64,000 nt of DNA from Leptospira bandrabouensis (GTDB lineage Bacteria; Spirochaetota; Leptospiria; Leptospirales; Leptospiraceae), in NCBI RefSeq assembly GCF_004770905.1, contig NZ_RQHT01000014.1, positions 682,001 through 746,000 on the forward strand, in the 5' to 3' direction. Numbering within the stretch: the first letter of the stretch is position 1; every line of letters starts with the position of its first letter. Below the pieces are notes generated by a model. It did no database searches. It saw only the letters and a list, made by a program, of their open reading frames with translations, and was not told the origin of the DNA. Positions 14,939 to 24,126 of this stretch are shown in pieces. The position numbers and the translations under genes were made by a program.

Positions 14939-16648
14939 ATGCACGGGGAAGAGTCTCTATTACAAGACATTGGTCTTAGTATTATTTTCGCAACAGTCTT
15001 AAGTCACATCGCAAGAGTACTCAAACAACCGTTAATTTTAGGTTATATTATCGGTGGGGCCATTCTCGGAAAAGAGATGGGGTTTGAACTTGTTACTAAC
15101 GAAGCCAGTATTGAACTCATTTCCGAAATCGGACTCATCCTACTACTTTTCATCATCGGTTTAGAAATCAATTTAGCTGAACTTGCAAAAATGGGAAAGG
15201 CCATGTTTACCTTGGGAATCCTTCAGTTCACACTTTCCGTTGCCTTTGTTTACTCCGTGTTTCCTTTTTTTGGACTTTCCATTGGTTCTGAAAAGTTTGA
15301 CCTTCTTTATATAGCAGTTGCCCTTTCACTTAGCTCTACCTTAATCGTTGTTAAATTATTACAAGACAAAGTCGAAATCAATACTCTCTCAGGAAAACTA
15401 ACGGTCGGTGTTTTAGTTTTCCAGGACATCTGGGCGATTTTGTTTATGGGGGTCCAACCTAACTTAAACAATCCAGAAATTTTAAAAATTCTTACGTCTG
15501 TTGGAATTATCGTTTTACTCATAGCCTTTAGTTTTAGTGTAAGCCGTTATGTTTTAGCCAAGTTATACAAAGCTTGCGCCAGTAGCCCAGAACTCATTCT
15601 TTTAACTTCTATTATGTGGTGTTTTCTTGTTTGCGGGATTGCAGGAGAAGCAGGACTTTCTAAAGAAATGGGTGCCCTTGTGGCCGGTATGAGTATCGCC
15701 GCTTTCCCTTATGGTGCCGATGTGATCTCCAAACTGATTGGAATTCGCGACTTCTTTGTAACACTATTTTTTGTGGCTTTGGGCCTTAAAGTTCCCCTTC
15801 CTAGTTTGGAAGTCATTGGATTATCGGCTGCCATCATCGCACTTATGTTATTTGTAAGGATGATTACCATTGCTCCTGTTATCATCAAACTCAACAAAGG
15901 AGTACGAAATGGATTTTTAACTGCCCTCAATTTAGCTCAGATATCAGAATTCTCACTCGTCATTTTAGCGTTAGGTGCTGGATTCGAACACATCACTCCT
16001 AAACTACAAGCAGTGATTCTAACTTCAACCATCATTGCATCCATTTTATCCACATACATCATTATGTATAACCATAACATAGCAGCCACGTTTGAACGAT
16101 TACTTGCTCGTGTGGGTATCTCTGACCAAACAGAAGAATCTGGGAATGACGACAAAGCAGGTCACGGTGGACATGGGGGACATGGGGGACATGGAGATGG
16201 AATGGTACGAGATATCATTGTGCTTGGTTATTTTCGAATTGCCCGAGCCTTTGTGGAATACTTAGAAGACTTATCCCCATCGCTCATCAAACGGATTATC
16301 ATTGCTGACTACAATCCAGCCTTCAAAGATGAACTCACTAACAAAGGATTCCAATGGGCTTATGCAGACCTTGCCCATCCAGATTCTTTATCCCATATAG
16401 GACTCCATGATGCATCTATGGTCATCTGTACCATATCAGACTCTTTTTTAAAAGGAACCAATAACAATCGTTTGCTCTCCACACTCAGCAAACTCGCACC
16501 AAACGCAAAAATTATCCTTACCAGCGATGAACCTGGCGAAGCCAAAAAGTTAGTAGCGGACGGAGCCCAAAAAGTCATCATTCCTGGCGTGATCACAGGA
16601 GAATTTTTGTATGATTATATCTCTCGAGGGATGAGAAATAACGAATAA
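14939..16648 (+). CDS. CPA2-family cation/proton antiporter with C-terminal RCK-like domain
   Basis: 569 residues starting at MHGEESLLQD, chosen because AAGAAGG lies just upstream; an upstream in-frame ATG at 14807 lies inside the TolC gene. About 12-13 membrane helices follow (KefB/GerN/NapA-like), with LILLLFIIGLEINL and the FQDIWAIL region matching the family core. A short His/Gly-rich linker (residues about 410-420) leads to a TrkA-N/RCK-like domain, RDIIVLGYFRIAR. Its nucleotide motif is degenerate (GYFRIA instead of GxGxxG). It probably exchanges K+ or Na+ for H+ at the inner membrane. It may be co-transcribed with the secretion-like trio, 76 bases upstream. Confidence 0.9.
   Translation: MHGEESLLQDIGLSIIFATVLSHIARVLKQPLILGYIIGGAILGKEMGFELVTNEASIELISEIGLILLLFIIGLEINLAELAKMGKAMFTLGILQFTLSVAFVYSVFPFFGLSIGSEKFDLLYIAVALSLSSTLIVVKLLQDKVEINTLSGKLTVGVLVFQDIWAILFMGVQPNLNNPEILKILTSVGIIVLLIAFSFSVSRYVLAKLYKACASSPELILLTSIMWCFLVCGIAGEAGLSKEMGALVAGMSIAAFPYGADVISKLIGIRDFFVTLFFVALGLKVPLPSLEVIGLSAAIIALMLFVRMITIAPVIIKLNKGVRNGFLTALNLAQISEFSLVILALGAGFEHITPKLQAVILTSTIIASILSTYIIMYNHNIAATFERLLARVGISDQTEESGNDDKAGHGGHGGHGGHGDGMVRDIIVLGYFRIARAFVEYLEDLSPSLIKRIIIADYNPAFKDELTNKGFQWAYADLAHPDSLSHIGLHDASMVICTISDSFLKGTNNNRLLSTLSKLAPNAKIILTSDEPGEAKKLVADGAQKVIIPGVITGEFLYDYISRGMRNNE
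16169..16195 (+). repeat. Three tandem 9-bp units in the antiporter gene
   Basis: GGACATGGG is repeated three times (last unit with one change), encoding the HGGHGGHGGHG linker between the membrane and RCK-like domains. Units of nine bases can change number without breaking the frame, so linker length may vary between strains. Confidence 0.75.
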
Positions 16649-16675
16649 TATTTAAAATAGATTTGTATTGGAACC

Positions 16676-17365
16676 TTATTTGATTTTGCTTCGAATTTCG
16701 TTTAAAATCTCGATTTGAATCGCTTGGATCTTCATCATTTTTGACCATTGGTCGAGTAAAAGATGATCCACTTTTTCATGTAAGGTTCTAATTTCAATCT
16801 CAGATTTTAGATTCACTTTGTAATCATTCTCTGCGCGAATTCTATCCTTTACCTCTTGTCTATTTTGACTCATCATAATGATAGGTGCTTGTATTGCGGC
16901 AACGCAAGATAAGATTAAATTCAATAATATAAATGGATATGGATCAAATGGCTTGAGATACAGATAAAAACTATTTCCAAATATCCATAGAATTAATACA
17001 GAAAAGAAAGCGATAATAAATTTCCAACTACCCCCAAAGGATGCAACTTTGTCCGAAATTCTATCACCAAATGTAAGTGAATCTGTTTTTAAGGAAGTAT
17101 CAATTGTTAAAATTTCATTTTCATTGATACTTTTGATAACTTCTCTCTCTAAATTTTCAATGTTTCCTTTTTCTTCTTCAACTAACTGAGTAATATACTT
17201 CATTCGAAAAATATTAAAATCATTTTTACAAATTTTACTTTGATCATCCCAACCAGGATATTTTTCATTAATGAGTTCTACAATTTCGTTACCTATACCC
17301 AGGGCACTTATTAATTGATGTTCGCGGAATGGTTTCTTACAAACAAAACAAATGTTATTTACCAT
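16676..17365 (-). CDS. DUF1003 membrane protein
   Basis: 229 residues. The N-terminus has a short CFVCKK motif. The DUF1003 core is at about residues 100-190: DRISDKVASFGGSWKFII, two membrane helices separated by LKPFDPYPFILLNL, and the typical APIIMMSQNRQ. A basic, helical C-terminal tail follows. DUF1003 proteins are inner-membrane proteins of unknown function, often near ion-homeostasis genes; here it converges on the CPA2 antiporter gene with a 27-base gap. Codon use is more AT-rich than in the neighbours. Confidence 0.85.
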   Translation of the reverse strand: MVNNICFVCKKPFREHQLISALGIGNEIVELINEKYPGWDDQSKICKNDFNIFRMKYITQLVEEEKGNIENLEREVIKSINENEILTIDTSLKTDSLTFGDRISDKVASFGGSWKFIIAFFSVLILWIFGNSFYLYLKPFDPYPFILLNLILSCVAAIQAPIIMMSQNRQEVKDRIRAENDYKVNLKSEIEIRTLHEKVDHLLLDQWSKMMKIQAIQIEILNEIRSKIK

Positions 17366-17537
17366 ACAATCCTTTGGGTTGATCCAATTTGATATAACCT
17401 TTTTGTCTTTTAACCTAAAGATAAAATTTTGAAAGATAAATACCTATGAGCAATGAATAATTGGTTTCTATCTTGATTTCCTCTCAAATATTTGATTCCT
17501 TTGAAAATAAGAATCGAATGAAAAAGAAAAGAATTCT

Positions 17538-18278
17538 CTAAATCAAACCTTTCGCTTTAAAATCCCGAATCACTACTTCCAAATCGGCAGGGGAATCCAC
17601 ACCCAAGTTGGCCTTATCCGAAAGATAAACTCCAATGGTAGATCCATTTTGCAAAGCACGAAGTTGTTCTAAAGATTCTACCGTTTCCCAATTGGATGCT
17701 GGCAACTGATTATAATTCATTAAAAATTCTCTTTCATAGGCATAAATACCTAAATGCCGATGGTAAGTTGCCTCAGCTTTAAAAGAAGCGGGGATCGGAG
17801 AACGGGAAAAATAATTGGCACGTCCGTTTCTGTCAAAGACCACCTTCACTTTGTTAGGGTCTTTTGGATCTTCTGAGCTAGCAAAAGGAACGGCCGCTGT
17901 GGTCATTTCCCAATTTCTATGTTTGATTTTTAAATCCAAAACTCCATCAATGAGGTTTGGTTCCATCCCGGGTTCGTCGCCTTGGATATTTAGAATGATT
18001 CCGTAGCCTGGAAATTTTTCTGCCACTTCAATGATACGATCCGTGCCAGTAGGATGGTCAGGACTTGTGAGAACTGATTCCCCACCGAAGGCGATGACGG
18101 CCTCATGGATTCGTTTGTCGTCGGTGGCGACCACCAAACGGTGGATAGATTTGGAAAGAGATGCGTGGTGGTAAGTCCACTGGATCATTGGTTTTGTTCC
18201 AATGAGGGCCAGTGGTTTTCCGGGGAGTCTTGTGCTTGCGTAGCGCGCAGGGATCACACCAAGGATTTGGTCGGACAT
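17538..18278 (-). CDS. kdsB: CMP-KDO synthetase (3-deoxy-manno-octulosonate cytidylyltransferase)
   Basis: 246 residues, normal length. It activates KDO with CTP for the lipopolysaccharide core. Motifs are the N-terminal IPARYASTRLPGKPL nucleotide loop, VATDD, TSPDHPTGTDRI, and NIQGDEP, the metal/CTP site. Leptospira makes a KDO-containing LPS, so the role fits. It is the last gene of the MCE-glycosyltransferase-flagellar motor operon, four bases after fliL; a lipopolysaccharide gene tailing a motor operon is an unusual arrangement. Confidence 0.95.
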   Translation of the reverse strand: MSDQILGVIPARYASTRLPGKPLALIGTKPMIQWTYHHASLSKSIHRLVVATDDKRIHEAVIAFGGESVLTSPDHPTGTDRIIEVAEKFPGYGIILNIQGDEPGMEPNLIDGVLDLKIKHRNWEMTTAAVPFASSEDPKDPNKVKVVFDRNGRANYFSRSPIPASFKAEATYHRHLGIYAYEREFLMNYNQLPASNWETVESLEQLRALQNGSTIGVYLSDKANLGVDSPADLEVVIRDFKAKGLI

Positions 18279-18282
18279 AGTC

Positions 18283-18810
18283 CTAGTTTACCAAGAACTC
18301 GGTAAAGTAAACCTCTTTGATTTTTCCATTGGTCAAAATATGATTTAAGTGGGCTTTGATTTCCTCACGTAAATCCAATTGGTTGGTAATGGATTTTAAA
18401 TCGTCTTTTGTTTTACGTGCTATGACAAGGTTAATGATGTTTTGCATTTGCGCCACACGTGCCGCAAGTTCCGCAGAAAGAGCAGGTTGTCCAGATTCAA
18501 ATCCAAGAGACATCTTTAACTTTACAAAGTGTGACTCACCAACATCCGAAGTATTCACTCTAAATTCTTCTTGAAATGTGTAAACTTCCAAAGGAGGGGG
18601 AGCTTTCACAAGAGAGATATTCTTTTGTTGTTTAAACACACTTGTTGCTGTTTTTTGAGCAACAAACATCGATATTACGGTTACAATGATAATCCCAAAA
18701 ATGGCAGCAGCAATGTACAATAACCATTTTACAATGGGGGACATCCCGGCAGAGGCGGTACTTCCTTCGGCTAACCCACCTTCTTCTTCATCTACTTCAC
18801 GGTCACCCAT
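18283..18810 (-). CDS. fliL: Flagellar basal body-associated protein FliL
   Basis: 175 residues: an acidic cytoplasmic tail, one membrane helix (about 30-52) and the periplasmic FliL domain, ending in the typical LTNGKIKEVYFTEFLVN (read as GKIKEVYFTEF). FliL forms a ring around stator units and raises motor output. It follows motB by one base, the standard spirochaete order motA-motB-fliL. Confidence 0.93.
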   Translation of the reverse strand: MGDREVDEEEGGLAEGSTASAGMSPIVKWLLYIAAAIFGIIIVTVISMFVAQKTATSVFKQQKNISLVKAPPPLEVYTFQEEFRVNTSDVGESHFVKLKMSLGFESGQPALSAELAARVAQMQNIINLVIARKTKDDLKSITNQLDLREEIKAHLNHILTNGKIKEVYFTEFLVN

Positions 18811-18811
18811 G

Positions 18812-19645
18812 TTAAAATTCTCCTTCTACATTTGTTTCAGTGTTCGGTAAACGAGTGTCAGGTAGTCCGTATTTACTTTCCCCTGGTGCTCGTTTGGTAG
18901 ACTTCTCTGTCAGAATGATGATATCCACTCTACGATTGAAAGCTTTTGCTTCCGGTGTTCCTTCATTTTCCAATACAAGAGGTCTATAGGATCCAAAACT
19001 AACCGCTTGGAACCAACTAGGTTCAATTTCTTCTGAATTGATCATAAAAACGGTAGCATTCACTGCTCTTGCTCCCGCCAAATCCCAGTTATTGATATAT
19101 TCACGTTCTTCTCGACCCGGTCGACTCACAGGATTGACCGCATCGTCATCACTATGTCCTTCCACTCGGACAAATCGTTCAAGTCCCTTGATGAGACCTG
19201 CTGCTTTTCGTAATGTTTCTCGAATTGCAGGTGTTAGGATAGCCGAACCAGGATAAAAATAATCAGCACCTACAAGAGAAATCACAAGTCCCCTTTCGTT
19301 TTCCGAAATTCGAACTTTTCCCGCTTCTACTTCTGGTTTAAATACTTCTTGGGCATCTTTTTTGGATTTAGAAAGGTTACGACCAACCACTTGAGATGGT
19401 AACGATTCAATTTGCATTCCCATCTCTTCCAAAGAACCTTTGGATAGCGTTTGCCCCCCAGTGAAAAATCCTGTTGTGGATTTGAATGCAGACAAAATAA
19501 TCTGCATCTCCTTTGCATCTGTTTTCCCCGTTGTATATAAAAGGATAAAGAAACAAAGGAGAAGTGTCACCATGTCCCCGTAAGTTGCCATGAACTCGGG
19601 AACTTTTTGGATGCACTCAGGACATTTTTCTTTTTTAGACGCCAT
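18812..19645 (-). CDS. motB: Flagellar motor stator protein MotB
   Basis: 277 residues. The single membrane helix near the N-terminus carries the proton-binding aspartate D24 in ATYGDMVTLLLCFF. A plug/linker and a C-terminal OmpA-like peptidoglycan-binding domain (VEGHSDDDAV ... NWDLAGARAVN) follow. With MotA it forms the ion-driven stator of the periplasmic flagella. It lies ten bases after motA. The C-terminal tail after the OmpA domain is polar and specific to this lineage. Confidence 0.96.
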   Translation of the reverse strand: MASKKEKCPECIQKVPEFMATYGDMVTLLLCFFILLYTTGKTDAKEMQIILSAFKSTTGFFTGGQTLSKGSLEEMGMQIESLPSQVVGRNLSKSKKDAQEVFKPEVEAGKVRISENERGLVISLVGADYFYPGSAILTPAIRETLRKAAGLIKGLERFVRVEGHSDDDAVNPVSRPGREEREYINNWDLAGARAVNATVFMINSEEIEPSWFQAVSFGSYRPLVLENEGTPEAKAFNRRVDIIILTEKSTKRAPGESKYGLPDTRLPNTETNVEGEF

Positions 19646-19655
19646 AGTTTAGATA

Positions 19656-20438
19656 TTAATCTCCGTCGTCTTTGAGTGCCGTTCTTTCAGCAGGAGTTAA
19701 GAAACTCGCAAGTTTCTCTTTTACAATCCTTGGGTTGTCCCCGGATTGAATCGATAAAGTTCCTTCTACCATGACTTGTTTGATCACAAGTTCATCTTCT
19801 GATCTACGTGTGAGTTTTCTAACAACCGGCGCCGCAAATAAGTTCTGTGCAAGTGATCCGTATAATGTGGTAATAAGAGCTGTTGCCATACCTTGTCCAA
19901 TGGCACTCGCATCCCCACCACCTAAGTTCTTTAACATCCCCACAAGACCCACAAGGGTCCCAAGCATCCCGAACCCGGGCGCAAAACCAGCGTAAGCATC
20001 CCACCAAGAACGGCCGTACGCATGTCTTGTGGCTGTGTTCCCAATTTCGGTTTCCATAATATTTCGAACCAGTTCGGGATCGGTTCCATCCACTACAAGT
20101 TGGATTCCCTTCTTTAAAAATTCTTCAGGAAGTTCGTTGATATCATCTTCTAGAGCAAGTAATCCTTCACGACGAGCTTTCTCAGAAAAACTAACGAGTG
20201 TCGTAATGAGTCCAGGTAAGTCTGAGGGAGGATTTTGGAAGGCTTTTTTAGTAACAGCTCCCACTCCAATGGTAGAGGTCCAAGGAAAAGAAATGATCGT
20301 GGCCGCTGCCGCCCCACCAAATGTAATCATCACCGAAGGAATATCGATAAGGTCTGTTAAAGCAAGACCCCCTGAAACCACCCCTAGTAACATCAAGGCC
20401 ACTCCAAGGGCCAAACCAATGACTGTAGCTATATCCAT
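19656..20438 (-). CDS. motA: Flagellar motor stator protein MotA
   Basis: 260 residues with four membrane helices. Family marks include GGAAAATIISFP after helix 2, the cytoplasmic loop with SFSEKARREGLLALE, and PGFGMLGTLVGLVGML in helix 3. It pairs with MotB to couple ion flow to rotation. Three bases separate it from flbD upstream. A 157-codon frame on the opposite strand is a shadow. Confidence 0.96.
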   Translation of the reverse strand: MDIATVIGLALGVALMLLGVVSGGLALTDLIDIPSVMITFGGAAAATIISFPWTSTIGVGAVTKKAFQNPPSDLPGLITTLVSFSEKARREGLLALEDDINELPEEFLKKGIQLVVDGTDPELVRNIMETEIGNTATRHAYGRSWWDAYAGFAPGFGMLGTLVGLVGMLKNLGGGDASAIGQGMATALITTLYGSLAQNLFAAPVVRKLTRRSEDELVIKQVMVEGTLSIQSGDNPRIVKEKLASFLTPAERTALKDDGD

Positions 20439-20441
20439 TTC

Positions 20442-20660
20442 TTATGTTTCCTCAGGTCTTCTTTCACCAACTCGAGGGAGGTTGTGGATTCTTGTTTGGT
20501 AAGCGATTACCTTTTCCACAACTTCCGCAACAGGCTCTTGTACAATGAATTTTTTCTCATTCACAAGAGTGATGATCGTATCTGGATTTGCTTCGATGGT
20601 CTCAATCAAATCTGCATTGAGAACAAATTCCGCACCTTTGAGTCGATGTAAAATGACCAA
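20442..20660 (-). CDS. flbD: FlbD-family flagellar protein
   Basis: 72-residue protein of the FlbD/SwrD family: MVILHRLKGAEFVLNADLIETIE, with LNADLIE as the family signature, and PDTIITLVNEKKF. It is always small and in spirochaetes lies between flgE and motA. In Bacillus the homologue SwrD raises motor torque, so a similar role with MotAB is likely here. In this window the upstream gene is a glycosyltransferase rather than flgE. Confidence 0.93.
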   Translation of the reverse strand: MVILHRLKGAEFVLNADLIETIEANPDTIITLVNEKKFIVQEPVAEVVEKVIAYQTRIHNLPRVGERRPEET

Positions 20661-20681
20661 GAGATCCCCCTTCAGAGATTT

Positions 20682-21761
20682 CTATTTATGTCTATCGACT
20701 ACCTTTCGAATTTCGCTTACGAATTTTTCTTCCGTAAATCGATTGATGGAATTTTGGAAATCTCCGCGTTTGAATTGGATCTTTTCTGCCCTTTGGATGG
20801 CGTCATTTAAGGATTTTACGGTCTGTTCCTTAAAAAATACCCCGGTCCTGTCCTCTTTGACCGACTCGAGTGCTCCCCCCTTCCCGAAAGCGATGACAGG
20901 AGTGGCGTAGGCCTGTGCCTCAACAGGAGTGATCCCAAAGTCTTCCATTCCTGGAAAAATAAACCCGCGTGCCTTTTTGTAAAGTTCCACCACCTCGTTG
21001 CGAGGTAGGCCTTTTTTCCAAAGGATGTTTTTTGGTAAATTTTTGATGAGTTTTCCTTCTTCTTGCCCCCCACCCACAAGGATGAGTGGTTTTCCATTTT
21101 CGCGGAAGGCTTCAATGGCAAGGTCAATTTTTTTATAAGGTGCAAAGGCTGAAACCATCAGATAATAATCATCTTTAGAGTTGTCATGGACTCGGAAATC
21201 TTGGGGCAAACAGGGCGGATATACAATTTTATAATCGCGTCTATAATACTTTTGAATCCGTCTTCCCACAAAATGTGAGTTACATGTAAAATAATCCACA
21301 CGGTTGGCAGAGGCTGCATCCCATGTACGAAGGTAGTTAGCTATGGATTGTAAAAGAAAAAATTTTAATCCACTGCGACCCGGAAAATAATCATAATACA
21401 TATCCCAAACATAACGCATAGGGCTATGGATATAACTTAAATGGAAGGTATCGGGATGAGGAATCACTCCTTTTGCCACACAATGCGAAGAACTAATCAC
21501 CACATCATATCCTTTTAAATCTAATGATTCAATTGCTGTAGGGAAAACAGGTAAATAATAACGATAATACTTTTCTTTAAAAGGAAGATTGTTTGTGAAA
21601 GCGGTTGTGATCTTTCTATTTTCAATCCTTTCGTTGAGTTTTCCTTTGGAATAAAAAAGAGTAAATAAATCCGCTTCTGGAAATGCTTTTAATAAACTAT
21701 CGAGAACAAGTTCTCCACCGCGCATACCGGTGAGCCAATCATGTATAATTGCAACTTTCAT
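20682..21761 (-). CDS. GT4-type glycosyltransferase
   Basis: 359 residues with two Rossmann domains (GT-B fold). N-terminal HDWLTGMRGGE is the acceptor-side loop; the C-terminal half carries LVGGGQEEGKL and the EX7E-type motif FGITPVEAQAYATPVIAF followed by GGALESV. Retaining sugar transferases of this kind build surface polysaccharides. The acceptor is unknown. It overlaps the upstream MCE gene by one base and leads into flbD after 21 bases, so it seems to belong to the motor operon. Confidence 0.93.
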   Translation of the reverse strand: MKVAIIHDWLTGMRGGELVLDSLLKAFPEADLFTLFYSKGKLNERIENRKITTAFTNNLPFKEKYYRYYLPVFPTAIESLDLKGYDVVISSSHCVAKGVIPHPDTFHLSYIHSPMRYVWDMYYDYFPGRSGLKFFLLQSIANYLRTWDAASANRVDYFTCNSHFVGRRIQKYYRRDYKIVYPPCLPQDFRVHDNSKDDYYLMVSAFAPYKKIDLAIEAFRENGKPLILVGGGQEEGKLIKNLPKNILWKKGLPRNEVVELYKKARGFIFPGMEDFGITPVEAQAYATPVIAFGKGGALESVKEDRTGVFFKEQTVKSLNDAIQRAEKIQFKRGDFQNSINRFTEEKFVSEIRKVVDRHK

Positions 21762-22555
21762 TATTCTTGTGGTCCAATCCTTCTTCCCGTAATTGGCGTT
21801 GTACGTCCGTAATACGATGCTGTAATTAAAAAAGGAATCGGCATAGTGTTCTCTAAATTTCTAGAACTTTCCATATAACGCCTTCCTTCTTTTCCAATCG
21901 TTTCTGCGTCTTTTACCGTAGCAAGTAGTTCATCGTACATTTCTGTACTACCAATTAATTTGGGAATGGTTCCTTCTGTATGATTTAATTTATCGGAGAT
22001 AGAACGAAAATCCAATGTGATTTGTCTGAGGTCTGCCCGATTTTCTTCCATTGTCACAGAGGTGGCTTTGAAAAAATCATCAAAATAGCGAGCAGAAGGT
22101 AAATAGTCGGGAGTTTTTTCCCCTTCACGAAATGTGGGTTTGAAAAAGGGGCGTTTCCCATCCGAACTTCCCGGATTGATATTGATAATCCTTTCTGAAA
22201 ATAACGTAATCGTTTGAAAATCCACTTCATAATTATCCCAAAGAGTTAAAGGATCTTCTAATGCAATATGGAGTTCGATCGCATGATCTATGTTATGGTC
22301 AAGGAATCGGCGGTCCGGTACATCAAGTAGCGGCCTTGAATCGATATGGGCCACATATCCTTTTTGAACTCCCAAAATCCGAACTTCTGTCCCTTCTTTA
22401 ATTCCATCAATACGTGAGTAAAATAAGGATAACCTATAGGGATATTTTTTGGCGGGACGATCCGGCTCTACGACCGTTGTGAAAAAGGCAAAGACCAAAA
22501 TTGAAAAAAAAACGATTCCCGTCAGGGATTCCTTTGATAACTTTTTTGATTTCAC
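21761..22555 (-). CDS. MCE/MlaD-domain membrane protein
   Basis: 264 residues: one N-terminal membrane helix (about 10-30), then an MCE domain with DGIKEGTEVRILGVQKGYV, the typical GxxVxxxGVxxGxV core, extended by an insert rich in Asp/Arg, and a helical tail. MCE proteins form rings that carry lipids across the periplasm. Usual partners (MlaE permease, MlaF ATPase) are not adjacent. As first gene of the GT-flbD-motAB-fliL-kdsB run it probably sets that operon's promoter, in the 70-base divergent gap before 22626. Confidence 0.85.
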   Translation of the reverse strand: MKSKKLSKESLTGIVFFSILVFAFFTTVVEPDRPAKKYPYRLSLFYSRIDGIKEGTEVRILGVQKGYVAHIDSRPLLDVPDRRFLDHNIDHAIELHIALEDPLTLWDNYEVDFQTITLFSERIININPGSSDGKRPFFKPTFREGEKTPDYLPSARYFDDFFKATSVTMEENRADLRQITLDFRSISDKLNHTEGTIPKLIGSTEMYDELLATVKDAETIGKEGRRYMESSRNLENTMPIPFLITASYYGRTTPITGRRIGPQE

Positions 22556-22625
22556 GGGAGACTTAAAATTCTTCCTTCCAAAGAAAGAGTTGGCAAGCAG
22601 ATTTTAAATGACTGAATGGGAGAAG

Positions 22626-23606
22626 ATGAAAGCAGTCACCATCCTTAAATACGACGAATCCGAACCTCAATTGGAACTCCGTGAAAAAGAAGTTCCTACA
22701 CCGAAAGAGAACGAAGTTAGGATCAAAATCCATCTTTCTCCGATCAATCCTTCTGATCTGATGTTCATTCGTGGGCTCTATGGATTCAAAAAAAAAGCAC
22801 CAGTCTCCGCAGGGTTTGAAGCGAGTGGAATCGTCGATGCGGTGGGAACTGCCATCAAAACATTGAAGGTGGGAATGCACGTATCTTGTGTGGCACCTCA
22901 AAACGATGGATCTTGGGCTGAATATATGATCACCACAGAAGACAACTGTTTGCCGTTAGTGGATGGTGTGAGTCTTGACGAAGGATCTAGTTTTTTTGTA
23001 AACCCAATGACTGCTTGGGCCATGGTATCAAAATGTTCCAAAGAAGGCCATCCCGCCATGATCCAAACTGCCGCTGCTAGCGCTCTGGGTAAAATGGTAG
23101 TTCGACTTTGTAAAGAACGTGGTATTCCTTTAATCAATGTTGTGCGAAAAAAAGAACAAGAGGACAGTCTACTCGAAATTGGTGCAGAAAACATTCTAAA
23201 CTCCACCTCTCCCAACTTCCAAAAAGACTTATTCAAAATCTCTAAAAAACTGAATGCTACTTATGCCATTGATGCAGTGGCAGGAGAAACAGCGCAGTCC
23301 CTCGTAGAATGTATGCCTTATGGATCAAAAGTAGTTTGTTATGGAGCTCTTTCCGAAAAACCATTTTCTGTAAATTCAGGAATCATACTTTTCCAAAACA
23401 AAAAAATCGAAGGGTTTTGGTTGTCTTCTTGGATTTATGAAATTGGTTTAGAAGAATTTCAAAAACAAGCCAAAGAAGCACAAAAATTTTTAAAAACCGT
23501 TTTCCAGACTAAAATCAACAAACGATTTAAATTTGAAGAATACAAAGAAGGTTTGGAATTTTACAAACAACATATGACCGAAGGGAAGGTAGTATTTGGT
23601 CCGTAG
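22626..23606 (+). CDS. MDR-family zinc-independent reductase (quinone oxidoreductase-like)
   Basis: 326 residues of the medium-chain dehydrogenase/reductase family. MKAVTILKYDES is the standard N-terminus, so the ATG at 22626 is preferred over one at 22608; GGGAG lies just before it. The catalytic half has INPSDLMFIRGLYG and AGFEASGIV; the Rossmann half has TAAASALGKMVVRLC, where the first glycine of the motif is Ala. No structural zinc cysteines are seen, as in quinone-reductase-like members. It heads an operon with three small envelope proteins, overlapping the next gene by 11 bases. The substrate is unknown. Confidence 0.9.
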   Translation: MKAVTILKYDESEPQLELREKEVPTPKENEVRIKIHLSPINPSDLMFIRGLYGFKKKAPVSAGFEASGIVDAVGTAIKTLKVGMHVSCVAPQNDGSWAEYMITTEDNCLPLVDGVSLDEGSSFFVNPMTAWAMVSKCSKEGHPAMIQTAAASALGKMVVRLCKERGIPLINVVRKKEQEDSLLEIGAENILNSTSPNFQKDLFKISKKLNATYAIDAVAGETAQSLVECMPYGSKVVCYGALSEKPFSVNSGIILFQNKKIEGFWLSSWIYEIGLEEFQKQAKEAQKFLKTVFQTKINKRFKFEEYKEGLEFYKQHMTEGKVVFGP

Positions 23607-24126
23607 ATTATTTTTATTATTCATTATTCTTTCTTCCTTTGTTTTTACTCATTGCCTGAGTGAACCAAAAAAAAATTTAGAAAGTCTTAAAGCGTGTCAG
23701 TTTGATTTGGTGGATGTTCGTATTGATCTAAAACCAAATCCAAACTTTCCATTGTTTCCTTTGGTGGATTTGTATCCGCAGGTTTCCGTAGTAAATCCAA
23801 ACAATACTAAAGTCTCCATTTATCAATTTGATTTAGAAATTGAACTTGTGACTGCTGGTGGAAAAGAATATATAGGAAAACTTCAAAACGAAACTCCCCT
23901 CGAAGTGGAACCTAACGCAAAAGGACTTGTGGTTTTAAAACTGGTTCCCGAACAAAAGCAGTCCATTCTTCCCAAACTGCTTATGTTAGCAAAACAACTC
24001 TCTGAGGCCGCAAAACGAGGAGAAGATGCAGAATTTGAAATTTATGGAAATGTCCAAGTTGATAGTGCTTTTGGAAAACTTCCGATACCTGTAAGAGAAA
24101 TCTCTCGGATCAAACTTAAAAAATGA
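23596..24126 (+). CDS. LEA14-like (WHy-domain) lipoprotein
   Basis: 176 residues starting at a TTG with GGAAGG upstream. Signal peptide MVRRLFLLFIILSSFVFTHC ends at a cysteine (residue 20), a loose spirochaete lipobox. The rest looks like a water-stress/LEA type 2 beta-sandwich: VVNPNNTKVSIYQFDLEIEL with the NPN motif is typical. Family members are thought to be stress-related ligand or membrane-associated proteins. It overlaps both flanking genes, so it is translationally coupled. Confidence 0.75.
   Translation: MVRRLFLLFIILSSFVFTHCLSEPKKNLESLKACQFDLVDVRIDLKPNPNFPLFPLVDLYPQVSVVNPNNTKVSIYQFDLEIELVTAGGKEYIGKLQNETPLEVEPNAKGLVVLKLVPEQKQSILPKLLMLAKQLSEAAKRGEDAEFEIYGNVQVDSAFGKLPIPVREISRIKLKK

Noticed and set aside
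20029..20502. 157-codon open frame opposite motA
   Set aside because: It is complementary to the well-supported motA gene and has no family features.
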